NCBI GenBank assembly: GCA_029259995.1
Contig: JAJDEC010000287.1
Location: 1 to 33,197, forward strand
Direction: 5' to 3'
Length of the DNA: 33,197 bases
Origin: Phycisphaerae bacterium
Lineage (GTDB): Bacteria; Planctomycetota; Phycisphaerae; UBA1845; UTPLA1
Of the stretch, positions 16,246 to 25,228 are shown piece after piece. The notes below the pieces were generated by a model. The model made no database searches, had not been told where the DNA came from, and saw only the letters and a list, made by a program, of their open reading frames with translations. Positions within the stretch are counted from its first letter, which is position 1. The number at the start of each line of letters is the position of its first letter. Position numbers and translations under genes: made by a program.

Positions 16246-16353
16246 GGGAGTGCGGGCGTCTCGCCCGCAAGAACGTCCCGGTTCCCGCCCACAACAGGGG
16301 AGTGCGGGCGTCTCGCCCGCAAGAACGTCCTGAACACACGGGCGTCGCGCCCA
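16245..16353. repeat. GC-rich hairpin repeat, two identical 34-base copies plus a degenerate third
   Basis: A 34-base sequence occurs identically at 16245-16278 and 16297-16330. Each copy contains a perfect hairpin GCGGGCG-TCT-CGCCCGC (16252-16268 and 16304-16320). A shorter related dyad, GGGCG-TCG-CGCCC, lies within 16338-16353. The first copy overlaps the last base of the deacetylase stop. The block may act as a transcription terminator or mRNA 3' end, and looks like a dispersed REP-type element. Confidence 0.75.
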
Positions 16354-16366
16354 CACACCCCAACAC

Positions 16367-16396
16367 CTGAACGACTCGCGAGATCTCGGCTACAAT
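16367..16396 (+). promoter_or_regulatory. Candidate promoter for the CBM9-like gene
   Basis: TACAAT (16391-16396) is a good -10 match, with a weak -35 CTGAAC at 16367-16372. Transcription would begin near 16403, about 24 bases before the ATG. Confidence 0.35.
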
Positions 16397-16426
16397 CCAC
16401 GCGTCAGCACGAACGACGGAGCAAAC

Positions 16427-17083
16427 ATGGACGCCCTCATTCCCAATCGATTCCTCATCAAGTCCGAGTTGGCGCTTTTGCATTTCAAGACCGATCCGCC
16501 CTTGAACGGAACCCTCGGCAAATGGCCCGATGAATCCAAACTCCCCGCGCTCTGCGAACTGGACAACGAGACGCCCTTTGCCGACGTATACGCCGGCTGG
16601 AACGCCAAGGGGATCTACATCGGCGTGCGCGTCAGCGGGAAAACGGAGGCGCTCAACTGCGATGCGTCGCAATTCTGGCGAGGCGACAACGTGCGCGTGA
16701 TGACCGACATGCGCGACACGCGGAACATCCGCCGCGCCACGCGATTCTGCCAGCAATTCTTCCTTCTGCCGAGCGATTCGAGTTCCGGAAGCAGCCGTCC
16801 GATCGCCGGCGGCGCCAAAGTAAATCGCGCCACGGAAGAAAGTCCCGTCGCCACGTCCAATGATCTCGTCATCGGTTCGAAACTCCGCAAGGATGGCTAC
16901 GATCTGACCGCCCTGCTCACAGCCGACGCCCTGAACGGATTCGATCCGTCGGAGAATCCGCGCATTGGCCTGTTCATCATCGTGGAGGACCTGGAACTCG
17001 GGCAGCAATCGTTGACGATCGGCGACGACATGAACTGGCACATCGATCCAAGCACCTGGCCGACGGCCGTCCTGAGCAAATAG
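16427..17083 (+). CDS. CBM9-like (carbohydrate-binding family 9) domain protein
   Basis: A 218-aa protein with the pattern of CBM9-like beta-sandwich domains. LNGTLGKWPDESKLP (about 26-40) corresponds to the usual DGxxxEW start. AGWNAKGIYIGVRVSGK (about 56-72) follows, then a SQFWRGDNVRVMTDMRDTR segment (about 81-99) and IGLFIIVEDLELG near 184-196. Such domains bind sugars or accompany outer-membrane and secreted enzymes. No signal peptide is visible, so cellular location is uncertain. The neighbours point to glycan metabolism. The function is unproven and the fold call rests on recognised sequence pattern. Confidence 0.72.
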   Translation: MDALIPNRFLIKSELALLHFKTDPPLNGTLGKWPDESKLPALCELDNETPFADVYAGWNAKGIYIGVRVSGKTEALNCDASQFWRGDNVRVMTDMRDTRNIRRATRFCQQFFLLPSDSSSGSSRPIAGGAKVNRATEESPVATSNDLVIGSKLRKDGYDLTALLTADALNGFDPSENPRIGLFIIVEDLELGQQSLTIGDDMNWHIDPSTWPTAVLSK

Positions 17084-17424
17084 CCTCACGCCCGCGCCGC
17101 ACACCGTCGGCATCGAGTCGAACACATTGCCAGGCGAATCCCGATTGCATTGTAGGCACAGGTCATCAATTGATCTGCGCAAGGCCCGACGACAGTCCCA
17201 TCACGTAGCGCCGAGCAGGAAATCAATAAGGAAGGCAAAGTGCCACCAGGCAGCGTCGCAGGCCTCGGGTTCGAACTGTTTCGTTGCGACCGATTGCGGG
17301 AATTTGCGAGAGTTTGCGGGAGTTTGCACGTGTTGCGACGTGAAGTTCACACCCGATCGACACGGTATGACAAGAATTCATCACGTGCAGGCGGACACTT
17401 GAGAAAATCTGTGATTCAGCCGAC
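17084..17424. other. Convergent gap with a 10-base periodic repeat and one marginal ORF
   Basis: No gene was confidently found between the CBM9-like gene and the oppositely oriented glycosyltransferase. At 17293-17341 about five units of roughly TTTGCGGGAG recur every 10 bases. A minus-strand frame from GTG 17350 to TGA 17201 (49 codons) covers this repeat and ends in a hydrophobic stretch. It could be a gene remnant or chance. No clear terminator hairpin with a T-run was seen. Confidence 0.4.
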
Positions 17425-18678
17425 TCAGATGGCCAGTACGGCACGAACCAATTGCTCCATGTTCGTCCGCTCATCGAACATGCGTCGCGCACGATCCAGC
17501 GCCCCCGCCGCACATCGATCGTACAACACGCGATCGCCGCGCATCCGCTGTATCGCCGCCGCCAGCGCTTTGACATCATCCGGCGGAACGACCAGACCGC
17601 ACTCGCCATCGACCACGGCTTCGGACATTCCGCCGACATCCGTCACAATGCACGGAATACCGCTCGCCAGGGCTTCAATCACGCTGTTCGACATGGACTC
17701 GCGCCGCGATGCATGGACATACAAATCGACATTTGCATAAATCGCATCGCGATCGGCGACGAATCCGGCCAGACGAACGCGATCGCCGAGCCCTGACTCG
17801 GCGGCGCGTGACGCCAGCGCTTCTCGATCCGGCCCGTCGCCGTAATACGTCAACTCGATCTTGTGATCATCGCGAGCGACGCATCCAAACGCATCCAGCA
17901 GCAGATCGGCGCCCTTGGCCTTTGTCACGCGACCGACCGTCGCGATGCGATGCGTCGTCTCTCGTGGGAAACCTGACTGGCGCGGACAGGCACCATTGTG
18001 AATCACATGACGTTTGTCACGATCGAAGGCGTATTCTCGCTCATACGATTCCGCGACGCGCTCACTGTTGTAGATCAATGTGTGGGAAAGCCGCGCGGGA
18101 AATCGATGACGCCAGATCGCACGACGACGCCAGAATCCGGGGCGCGGCACAACGCCGGCAATGCGGCCACCATGCGGCGGCGGCACTTCCTTCGGCGGCT
18201 GCCGCAAGCTGGAGACAACGCGCAAGCCGGCGGCACGGGCCGCAAAGACGGACGCGAGAAATGCCGAACCACTTGCCTGCTGCACGAAGAGCGCCGTGTC
18301 GGCGCCCGTTGCCCGAAACCATCGCATTCGGTCGACAACCAGTCCCGGACTCAGGCGACGATCGCCGGAAACGACCTCGTCAAGCCAGTCCGTCTTTTCG
18401 ACCGTGAGTTGATTCGGATGATACGCCTCAAGGAGTTGATGATAGATCGTCGAACCCGAGTAACCGACATGAACCTGAGCGCCGGCGTCGATCATGGCCG
18501 GAATAACCGTCTGAATGTGCTTCTCCGCGCCCCCCGTGTAGGTGACGCCGGCCACTTCAACATGATGCACGGCGAGAAGGACGACGCGGCGGCCTTCCGC
18601 GCCCGAGATGCGGGCGAATCGACGGTTCTCCCGCATCTCGCCTGGCGATTGTTCGATGTCCCTGATCTCCGTCGTCAT
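17425..18678 (-). CDS. GT4-family glycosyltransferase (GT-B fold)
   Basis: A 417-aa protein. The N-terminal Rossmann domain begins near RVVLLAVHHVEVAGVTYTGGAEKH (31-54), with the GGAE acceptor-side loop. The C-terminal domain carries THRIATVGRVTKAKGADLLLDAF (242-264), YYGDGPDR (278-285), and the retaining GT4 EX7E motif with Glu327 and Glu335 (RESMSNSVIEALASG), then PCIVTDVGGMSEAV (342-355). It transfers a sugar from a nucleotide-activated donor; donor and acceptor are unknown. The protein is cytoplasmic. The start overlaps a small ORF as ATGA, so it appears to be the last gene of the ExbBD/VWA operon. The first 30 residues are a weakly conserved extension. Confidence 0.92.
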   Translation of the reverse strand: MTTEIRDIEQSPGEMRENRRFARISGAEGRRVVLLAVHHVEVAGVTYTGGAEKHIQTVIPAMIDAGAQVHVGYSGSTIYHQLLEAYHPNQLTVEKTDWLDEVVSGDRRLSPGLVVDRMRWFRATGADTALFVQQASGSAFLASVFAARAAGLRVVSSLRQPPKEVPPPHGGRIAGVVPRPGFWRRRAIWRHRFPARLSHTLIYNSERVAESYEREYAFDRDKRHVIHNGACPRQSGFPRETTHRIATVGRVTKAKGADLLLDAFGCVARDDHKIELTYYGDGPDREALASRAAESGLGDRVRLAGFVADRDAIYANVDLYVHASRRESMSNSVIEALASGIPCIVTDVGGMSEAVVDGECGLVVPPDDVKALAAAIQRMRGDRVLYDRCAAGALDRARRMFDERTNMEQLVRAVLAI

Positions 18679-18899
18679 GCAGACGCCCTGCCATCGCGTT
18701 CAAGGAAATCCACTCTGTCGTACGCCGGGCCCATGATACGGACATTCTTCCGCCAATGCATTGGGAATCGACGTTGGAGAATTGGGATTGCAATCGCATC
18801 GAGTATCCAACTCGCGGGGCCGTGGGCCGACGGCGCACGATTGCGCTGGCGAATTGAGATGTCGCCCGCGCGGAACAACGTCTTCAAACCCGGCACCAC
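18675..18899 (-). CDS. Small hypothetical protein (74 aa) before the glycosyltransferase
   Basis: A frame from GTG 18899-18897 to a TGA overlapping the glycosyltransferase start (ATGA). By hand count about 62% of third codon positions are G/C, as in neighbouring genes. The product is basic, with one modestly hydrophobic stretch (SWILDAIAIPIL) and no motif I recognise. It lies in the same frame as the preceding 869-aa gene, only four sense codons after that gene's TGA. It could therefore be a separate coupled gene, a readthrough extension, or the split end of a once longer protein. A chance ORF is possible but the overlap makes it less likely. Confidence 0.45.
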   Translation of the reverse strand: MVPGLKTLFRAGDISIRQRNRAPSAHGPASWILDAIAIPILQRRFPMHWRKNVRIMGPAYDRVDFLERDGRASA

Positions 18900-18911
18900 G
18901 GAAAAACCAGA

Positions 18912-21521
18912 TCAACCACCGAGTGTTGTCGGCAACATCGGTTCTGTCACACCTATGAATTCCGAATTGGGCACAAAGTCACCCAATGGGGCGAGAAGAT
19001 CTTCTTCGTCAATCGGCCATGTGGATTCATCACCCAGGCAGACGTCCAGCACAATCAGGTCGTGCACGCAGCCATTGCCTGGAACCTCGATTCGACCGAT
19101 CAGTCGATCGATTGGATTCGTATCCGCACAATTCGCCATCGCCTTGTCCCCTTCGCGCAGGCATCGCACAACGGCTTCCACACCTTCGGGCCGCACGAAC
19201 AGCAACTGGCGACGCCGCTCGCCCGAATCAACGTGGATGCCGAGACACCATTCCCGATGCCAATCCAACAAGTTGTTGAACACGACATCGCGATCAGTCT
19301 CTGAGGACCATTTCGCTGGAGCGGATCGATACGTGGCAGTGTCTTTGCGGGCTGGAATCGTGACGGCGATGTATCCGGTCCTGGCGCCGACGTCCGACGT
19401 CACGTGGATGCCGCTTGCACCTGTCGCGGCCGCCAAATCGAGCAGCGGCAACTTGTATCGCCAATCATCGCGCACATCGTCCCAATTAAACATGCGGCGA
19501 CCGTCCGTCTGGAGATTGTCCGTTGCGATAACGCCACTCTGCGGTCGCTTGTTGAGCGATGCGAGACCGCCGATCGGCTTCCGCGCCGTCGTCAGCAGCG
19601 ACGCCCTGAACGTTGGCGCGACGCCCGACGCCGCCACGCTCGTCACGATTTCAAGCGTATTCCAGCCTCGCAGGAGCCGGAGTCCCGTGTATGCGGATGT
19701 CTCTTGCCTGGTATCATCGGAGTCGGTGTTCAGATCGCCGCGAATGACGCGCCCATTGACGCGCACGCCAAGCGCTTGCTGCTGGTCCGTTCGGAGCTGC
19801 ACAATTTGATCGCCGGGAACATAGACCCAGCACGTGGCCCGAACGCGCTGATTCGGCCGGCTCCCGGAAACTGATTCCAGGGAAATGCGTGATGAATCCG
19901 ATACGACTGCCTGCCCCACGTCGCCTTCCGCAATCGGCATTTGCTGGAATGCACCGCCCGACTCGGAAGGTTCATACGGTCCGTCAATCCGCCACGATCT
20001 CAAGAAAGATTCCTCCAGCGGTAATTCGGCAACGTCGAGTCCCGCATACTCGTTGCGAGGCAGTCGATATCGCAAGGCCGAACGGCAGGAGAATCCGATG
20101 TGCGGACTGGGAGCGATCCCGGCGGTCACGGCGTCAACGGCTGCGGGTAATGTCGGGCTTGCGCCGGATTGCCGGCCCGCATCACTCATCATCCGATAGA
20201 CGATCTCAACAAAGTCGGACCAGCGTGCTCCGTGAGTCGTGCTCGCGGCAGTCGTCCCCTTTGGTCCCTGCCCGACGGGCGAAACATGAACATCAGTACC
20301 AACAGTTCCAACGGTTGAGGGTCGGATTGTTATGACGCCGTCAAACCAACCATCTCGATCCAACCTGGCCGCTCTGGGTCCCCAAGCGCCGTTCGGATAC
20401 TGGACGAAATCCGTGTCTTCGTCGTTCTTCAAGATTCGAATCGAAATGTCCAATCGAATCGCGCCTGACGTCGCCGCGGCGATCATTTTCCTGGTGATCG
20501 TCAGATGGTCGATCAGTCCGGCGAGTTCCTCATCTGAAAGCACCTGATCGCCGGCGGGCTGCTGGATAAGCGCGAGGACATCAAATCGTGTTACATCACC
20601 TGCGGGAGCGGACAGCTCGCACCGATCGATGTAGTCAATCAATCCGATCAATTCGCTGCCGATGATTTCAAAACATTCGGCGGCGCGAAACTGGGCGTCT
20701 TCATGGGGCGGATGAATCATCCGGCACTCTTCGAACTCGTCGTACGCGGGACGATAGAGACCGCAGAATTGAAGGTACAAACCCCATCGATAGTGCTCGA
20801 GAAAATTGCCGGACAGTCTGGATATGCGTCGAAGGTACTCGATCCGTCGAATCGATCGCCGCGCGAAACGCGCGACATCGACGTCGTCGCTGGATCGCAG
20901 TTTCCCGAACGCGTCAACAGCTGCGTCCTGCCGTCCGGCGAACTCGTCGATCATCGCGCCGAAATAGTCGCGCGCCGGCTGTTGCGTTGCCGCCCTGGCA
21001 AACTCCGCCAACGGGCCATTGAGACTCGTGCGATTGGGACCTCCGACCAACCTCGGATCGGGCATTCCCAACACGGCGACGACAACCATGTCGGCGTTCG
21101 ATTTCATGTGCAGCTTTGCCCGCACGCGCCCCGCTGCGAATTCCGGATTGGCTCGAATCGTATCCAGATTGATGACGTACGCCGTTGCTTCCGCCGAAAG
21201 GACCCAGTCCGGAAGCGCTTTGCCGCCGATTTCAATCGATAGCGTTGCCGGAACCTGATTGCCAGCCGCCGGCGGATTCGCGTCCTCGGCCGCCGCCTGC
21301 GGATTACTTCGCGGCTGTGCAGCGATGAAGACGAGCGGCTGAGGCGTCTGGCCCTGCGACGCGGACGACAATCGAAAGGACAGCTCCTGCACGCCGTTTT
21401 TTATCGTCGCATTGCCAAGCGGCACGACGGTGATTTCAGGATTCGGCGCGGCGCGGAGCGAGGATGTCAGAGCAATGACAATCGCTACGGCTGCAATAAT
21501 GGATCTGGGCGAGTGCTTCAT
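18912..21521 (-). CDS. Large exported protein with helical repeat and jelly-roll-like domains
   Basis: From ATG 21521 the product is 869 aa with a signal peptide (basic start, hydrophobic core about 8-20, cleavage likely after SLRA). An N-terminal beta-rich region (about 24-170) precedes a helical repeat-like region (about 170-330; FLEHYRWGLYLQFCGLYRP, then YDEFEECRMIHP). Near 600-700 a beta-sandwich includes CWVYVPGDQIVQLRTDQQ and LLRGWNTLEIVTSV, which resembles PA14- or galactose-binding-like modules. No catalytic motif was recognised. The open frame extends to an ATG at 21677, immediately after the upstream stop, but that start would bury the signal peptide 52 residues in. Confidence 0.75.
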   Translation of the reverse strand: MKHSPRSIIAAVAIVIALTSSLRAAPNPEITVVPLGNATIKNGVQELSFRLSSASQGQTPQPLVFIAAQPRSNPQAAAEDANPPAAGNQVPATLSIEIGGKALPDWVLSAEATAYVINLDTIRANPEFAAGRVRAKLHMKSNADMVVVAVLGMPDPRLVGGPNRTSLNGPLAEFARAATQQPARDYFGAMIDEFAGRQDAAVDAFGKLRSSDDVDVARFARRSIRRIEYLRRISRLSGNFLEHYRWGLYLQFCGLYRPAYDEFEECRMIHPPHEDAQFRAAECFEIIGSELIGLIDYIDRCELSAPAGDVTRFDVLALIQQPAGDQVLSDEELAGLIDHLTITRKMIAAATSGAIRLDISIRILKNDEDTDFVQYPNGAWGPRAARLDRDGWFDGVITIRPSTVGTVGTDVHVSPVGQGPKGTTAASTTHGARWSDFVEIVYRMMSDAGRQSGASPTLPAAVDAVTAGIAPSPHIGFSCRSALRYRLPRNEYAGLDVAELPLEESFLRSWRIDGPYEPSESGGAFQQMPIAEGDVGQAVVSDSSRISLESVSGSRPNQRVRATCWVYVPGDQIVQLRTDQQQALGVRVNGRVIRGDLNTDSDDTRQETSAYTGLRLLRGWNTLEIVTSVAASGVAPTFRASLLTTARKPIGGLASLNKRPQSGVIATDNLQTDGRRMFNWDDVRDDWRYKLPLLDLAAATGASGIHVTSDVGARTGYIAVTIPARKDTATYRSAPAKWSSETDRDVVFNNLLDWHREWCLGIHVDSGERRRQLLFVRPEGVEAVVRCLREGDKAMANCADTNPIDRLIGRIEVPGNGCVHDLIVLDVCLGDESTWPIDEEDLLAPLGDFVPNSEFIGVTEPMLPTTLGG

Positions 21522-21677
21522 GTCATCCGTTTCGTCGATTCGCATCCTGTCTCTCGCTTGGTGAGGCGTTCGAATCAAGCCGCGGATTCGAACATTTGAT
21601 CTGAATTCTCGCCACATGCGCGTCCATATGCAACTCATCACGCACGATGCCTTGCAAAAGAAGTGTAACTCTTGCAT

Positions 21678-22544
21678 TCAAGGAATAGATGAATCGTCCC
21701 CACGAGGCGGCGCGGCCGAATTCTCATCCATCCACTGAAAATCTGCGTTGGTCCCTGAAGTTCGCGGCCTCTCGAATGACGCACTCGTCGCCGCTGTGGC
21801 GCGGCTCACGCGTCGACGAACGATGACGGAAAGGAAAAACAAGACGACGACGATTCCTGCCATCGCCGTCAGCAGATCGCGTCCGTCCAGACCGCTCGAC
21901 TGCGGAACAGCGCGATCCGGTGTTTCGAGTATCTCAACAGAACGGGCCACAAACAGCGGTCCCGCTCCTTCTTCGCCCGATTCCGTTCGAAAGGATCGGA
22001 TCTTGATGAAGAAACCCCTGACGCGGATCAACGATCGTTTCTTTGTTCTGGGCGCGGGATCGACAAGCACCAGCGTTGCGATGGCGTTGCTGCCGGCGAC
22101 GCCTATATCCCATTGTCGAAGGCGACCGAGCTCTGGACGCGTCGCGATGTCGTATGCAGGCTGTTCTAGCAGGAATCGTCCCTCGATACAGACGGGCTGT
22201 CCGCGGTAATCGCTGGGACGCTCCATCAGGTATTGCCATGGAACAATGTCGTTCTCGTTGCAGTCACTCTCCGCCAGAGCATCAGGGTTCTTGCGGAGAA
22301 ATTGACAGAACCAGTAAAATCCTTCGTCATCGAATGCGAACGTTCCATCCTTGACGCCGGAGAGCAGCACGACGCCCCCCCGTGTGTCGAGTGATGGATC
22401 GGCAGACGGCGCATCGCGTTCGGGCGGCGCGGCCACTAAGTCAGTACTCAATAGGAGGACAATCGCAAACAACGAGAGTCGCAACCAAGATATTCGATCA
22501 TGTGCAATGAAGGACATCATGTTCAGTGTCGATCGATTGGTCAT
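21678..22544 (-). CDS. Hypothetical membrane protein (288 aa), exported with C-terminal anchor
   Basis: From ATG 22544 the product has an N-terminal signal peptide or anchor (about 21-38; WLRLSLFAIVLLLSTDLVAA). A periplasmic domain of about 175 residues follows, with segments such as FYWFCQFLRKNPDALAES and DYRGQPVCIEGRFLLEQP that hint at a small beta-barrel (OB-like) fold. A C-terminal membrane helix lies at about 226-244, then a Ser/Arg-rich cytoplasmic tail. I do not recognise a named family. The start overlaps the stop of the TPR gene as TGATG. An alternative start at 22625 would lie inside that gene and is unlikely. Its operon place suggests a partner of the ExbBD motor or the TPR protein. 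Confidence 0.75.
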   Translation of the reverse strand: MTNRSTLNMMSFIAHDRISWLRLSLFAIVLLLSTDLVAAPPERDAPSADPSLDTRGGVVLLSGVKDGTFAFDDEGFYWFCQFLRKNPDALAESDCNENDIVPWQYLMERPSDYRGQPVCIEGRFLLEQPAYDIATRPELGRLRQWDIGVAGSNAIATLVLVDPAPRTKKRSLIRVRGFFIKIRSFRTESGEEGAGPLFVARSVEILETPDRAVPQSSGLDGRDLLTAMAGIVVVLFFLSVIVRRRVSRATAATSASFERPRTSGTNADFQWMDENSAAPPRGDDSSIP

Positions 22545-25228
22545 CACTTCGAAGCTCGTTGGGCACGGGCAAGCAGATCCATGAGCTGCCCCTGCCACGG
22601 CGGTCCGCCCAATCGCGGCTCCCACGCCCGCTCGCTTTCGATGCCTGCGACGACTTCCGCCGCCTTGCCGTGACGCAGCTGATGCTTCAGCCAGTGATAG
22701 CGTGCTTCCCAGTAGACCTTCGGTGCATTGGCGCGCAGCGCCGGATCGGACAGGAGTTTTGCCCAGTGTTGTTCGGCTTCATCGGCCAGGCGTTCCGCTT
22801 CAGTCCCCGTCGCCGTCCCGATGAGCTGCTCGTGAATTCTCGCCGCGCGTCGGAGAAAAGTCCCGTTGTTGGGGGACGCACTGATCAGTGAATCGAGCAG
22901 CGTCTTGGCTTCGGGAAGCTGGTCCGCCGAAATCAGGGTATCGATCAGCGCCAATTGGGCGACGGTCACGTGTTTCCGATGCTCCGGTCGCTGTTCAAGC
23001 CACTCGATGAGATACTGAATCGTCGGCACGGTCTGTTCGGCGAGCCGCCTCGCCTCTTCGCGCCGGCCGAATCGACGAAGCTTTTCGATTTCTGCCTGCA
23101 TGTCGGCGGCAAGCGATATGAGAACGCCACCGAGGTCCTCGTCGATTCCCTGGCGAATGTACTGCTCCAGGGCTCGGTTCGCCTCCGAAGTCCGGGCCGT
23201 GGATTGATAACATCGGATACGTAATCCGAGTTGACGGGCATCGGGCTCCATGGTTTCGATCATGCCCAGGCACGCATCGAAATCGCGCAGGTCGTCGCCG
23301 GCATGAATCGACGCTGCCGCCAGGATGGCATCGCGTTGCCATCGTTTCAGCGTCTTGCGATCGGGTCCGCCGCCACGCTGCAGGGCGCGTCCTTCGCGCA
23401 TGGCATCCAGTTCGGCTTCGATCCGTTCGGCCAGGAATTTCCAGACATCGATGGCGGCTCGGGCCATGCGCTGCCTCGTGACGATCGTGGCGCTCTTGGG
23501 AACCTGTTCGTAGACGCGCTGCCGGCAACGGGCGGCATTGCGGCGCGCTTCCCAGTAGTTCGGCGATGCTTCGCGGACCTCGTTGTAGGACTCGATGGCC
23601 GTTTCGTACTGGCCGGCTTCTTCAAGAGACAGGGCCGCGACCCAGTTGGCTTCCGCGGCGAGTTCCGATTTGGGCATGCGCGCGTAGAGGAGCCGCGCCG
23701 CTACGGCCAAAGTCACATAGTCCTCGACGGCCTGCGTTTCGGCGGCAATCTGCTTCCAGGTCCGATATGCATAGTCATAGACGTGCGTCGCCACGATTTT
23801 CTCCGCGGGGCGCTGTGCCTCTTCCAGGAAGATCGCGGCAGCTTCTCGCAGCTTGGCCATTTGAAACAGGCAGACGGCCTTATTGAACCTGGCAAGATGG
23901 CGCTCCTCGTCGGCCGGATCGCGGGCGAGCAACTGATCCCACGCCGTGAGGGCTCTTTCAAAATCCCGATCGGCCATCCATCGGCCGGCTGCGATTCCCA
24001 ATTCGACAGTCGTCAACTCCGTCAGATTGCGTTCACTGCCGGCGATCTGGTTGAGGTAGACCTGAACGATCTCCGACCATATGCCGCCCTGGCGAGCAAG
24101 CTTGACGAACTCGGATTCGGCTCTCTTCTCGAGTTGAATGCGCGACGCATCTCCCTTGGGCATGCGCCTTGCCTCAACGACATAAGAGTACGCATGAATC
24201 AACGGGCCGAGTCGGATGTAGAATGCGGACTCGGCGTCGGCTGTCTCGTTTGCCAGATCGGCCAGGGCCCGTCGACCCGACGCGAACTGGCTGTCGGCAA
24301 TGAACGTCCGGGCCATCTCGTATTGTGCGCGGGACGTCATGCCGGCGGGCTGCGTCGATTGAATAATGCGGGCGAACTGATCGATCGCTTCATCGAACTG
24401 ACTGGACTCGCGTTTTGCAATCCCGAATCCCAACTGGGCGTTGTAACGAATCGACGGATCCCTCGCGTCCATCATCACGTCTTCGAACGATGATCGCGCG
24501 TCGGCGATCCAGTTTCCGCGTTTCGGCGTGCCGGGTTCGCTGAGCATGGCGCGATAAATGGCGCACCAGGCGCCGTTGAGCATTTTTCGTTGCAGCGTTG
24601 GACCGATTTTTCCGGCGAGACCGTACAGCAGATACGTTTCGTCGTTGTCGATACGAGAACGTATGTCCATGTCCTCGAGAACTTCGCCAGCGAGCGCGTA
24701 GAGACCGGCGGTCTCTTCCAGAATCGCGAGCGCGTGAGGGCGATCAAAGGACAGACCGCTCGATATCTCGAATTGATCGATATCGGGCCCCACCGCTCGA
24801 CGCAGCAAAAGATCCGCGAGTTCGATCCTCCACTGTGCCGCTCGGAACCTGCCCGGCTCGCCGTTCTTCTCGGCGACGTCGGCGGCGGCTCGTATGGAAT
24901 CTCGATAGGCGTCGGTCGCCCGCTCGATCAATCGGGCCCTGACGACGGCATCCTGCTCATCCGCAACGGCGCGCGCGGCCGCGCGAGCCAGGTGGATCCG
25001 GAGGAGCGGCGAACGATCGGCGATCAGGGGCTCGATCAATTCGGGCATGCCGCGGTCAACGAGCCCGGCAATCAGGGCCCGTTCTTTGCGACTGAGTTTC
25101 TCGTCGGACGCGAGCAGACGTGCGGGGGAGACAGTTGCCAGGATGAGCGCGCCCGTCAGGAGACCGACGAGCGAGCTGAATTGATCGCTGTTGCTTCGTT
25201 TCATGTGCATTCGCGGGTCGCTGGCCAT
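22544..25228 (-). CDS. Large exported TPR-repeat protein (894 aa)
   Basis: From ATG 25228 the product has a signal peptide (hydrophobic core about 18-32, VGLLTGALILATVSP) and is otherwise almost entirely helical. Repeated TPR-like helix pairs include LGFGIAKRESSQFDEAIDQF, FNKAVCLFQMAKLREAAAIF, and EAGQYETAIESYNEV followed by YWEARRNAARC. TPR solenoids of this size act as protein-protein scaffolds, and next to ExbB/ExbD genes the likely site is the periplasm. The start overlaps the stop of the second ExbD-like gene as TGATG, and a nearby ATG at 25204 would leave a shorter leader. A longer frame to 25714 is antisense-like sequence inside ExbD genes. Confidence 0.85.
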   Translation of the reverse strand: MASDPRMHMKRSNSDQFSSLVGLLTGALILATVSPARLLASDEKLSRKERALIAGLVDRGMPELIEPLIADRSPLLRIHLARAAARAVADEQDAVVRARLIERATDAYRDSIRAAADVAEKNGEPGRFRAAQWRIELADLLLRRAVGPDIDQFEISSGLSFDRPHALAILEETAGLYALAGEVLEDMDIRSRIDNDETYLLYGLAGKIGPTLQRKMLNGAWCAIYRAMLSEPGTPKRGNWIADARSSFEDVMMDARDPSIRYNAQLGFGIAKRESSQFDEAIDQFARIIQSTQPAGMTSRAQYEMARTFIADSQFASGRRALADLANETADAESAFYIRLGPLIHAYSYVVEARRMPKGDASRIQLEKRAESEFVKLARQGGIWSEIVQVYLNQIAGSERNLTELTTVELGIAAGRWMADRDFERALTAWDQLLARDPADEERHLARFNKAVCLFQMAKLREAAAIFLEEAQRPAEKIVATHVYDYAYRTWKQIAAETQAVEDYVTLAVAARLLYARMPKSELAAEANWVAALSLEEAGQYETAIESYNEVREASPNYWEARRNAARCRQRVYEQVPKSATIVTRQRMARAAIDVWKFLAERIEAELDAMREGRALQRGGGPDRKTLKRWQRDAILAAASIHAGDDLRDFDACLGMIETMEPDARQLGLRIRCYQSTARTSEANRALEQYIRQGIDEDLGGVLISLAADMQAEIEKLRRFGRREEARRLAEQTVPTIQYLIEWLEQRPEHRKHVTVAQLALIDTLISADQLPEAKTLLDSLISASPNNGTFLRRAARIHEQLIGTATGTEAERLADEAEQHWAKLLSDPALRANAPKVYWEARYHWLKHQLRHGKAAEVVAGIESERAWEPRLGGPPWQGQLMDLLARAQRASK

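Noticed and set aside
17255..17300. tRNA T-arm-like GGTTCGAA stretch
   Set aside because: No acceptor stem or anticodon arm could be drawn around it.
17998..19809. 603-codon open frame on the plus strand
   Set aside because: Antisense to the glycosyltransferase and the 869-aa exported gene. Composition is Arg/Ser/Thr-rich and typical of a shadow frame.
23231..24493. 420-codon open frame on the plus strand
   Set aside because: Antisense to the TPR gene. No motif or signal, and the TPR frame is continuous and coupled to its neighbours.
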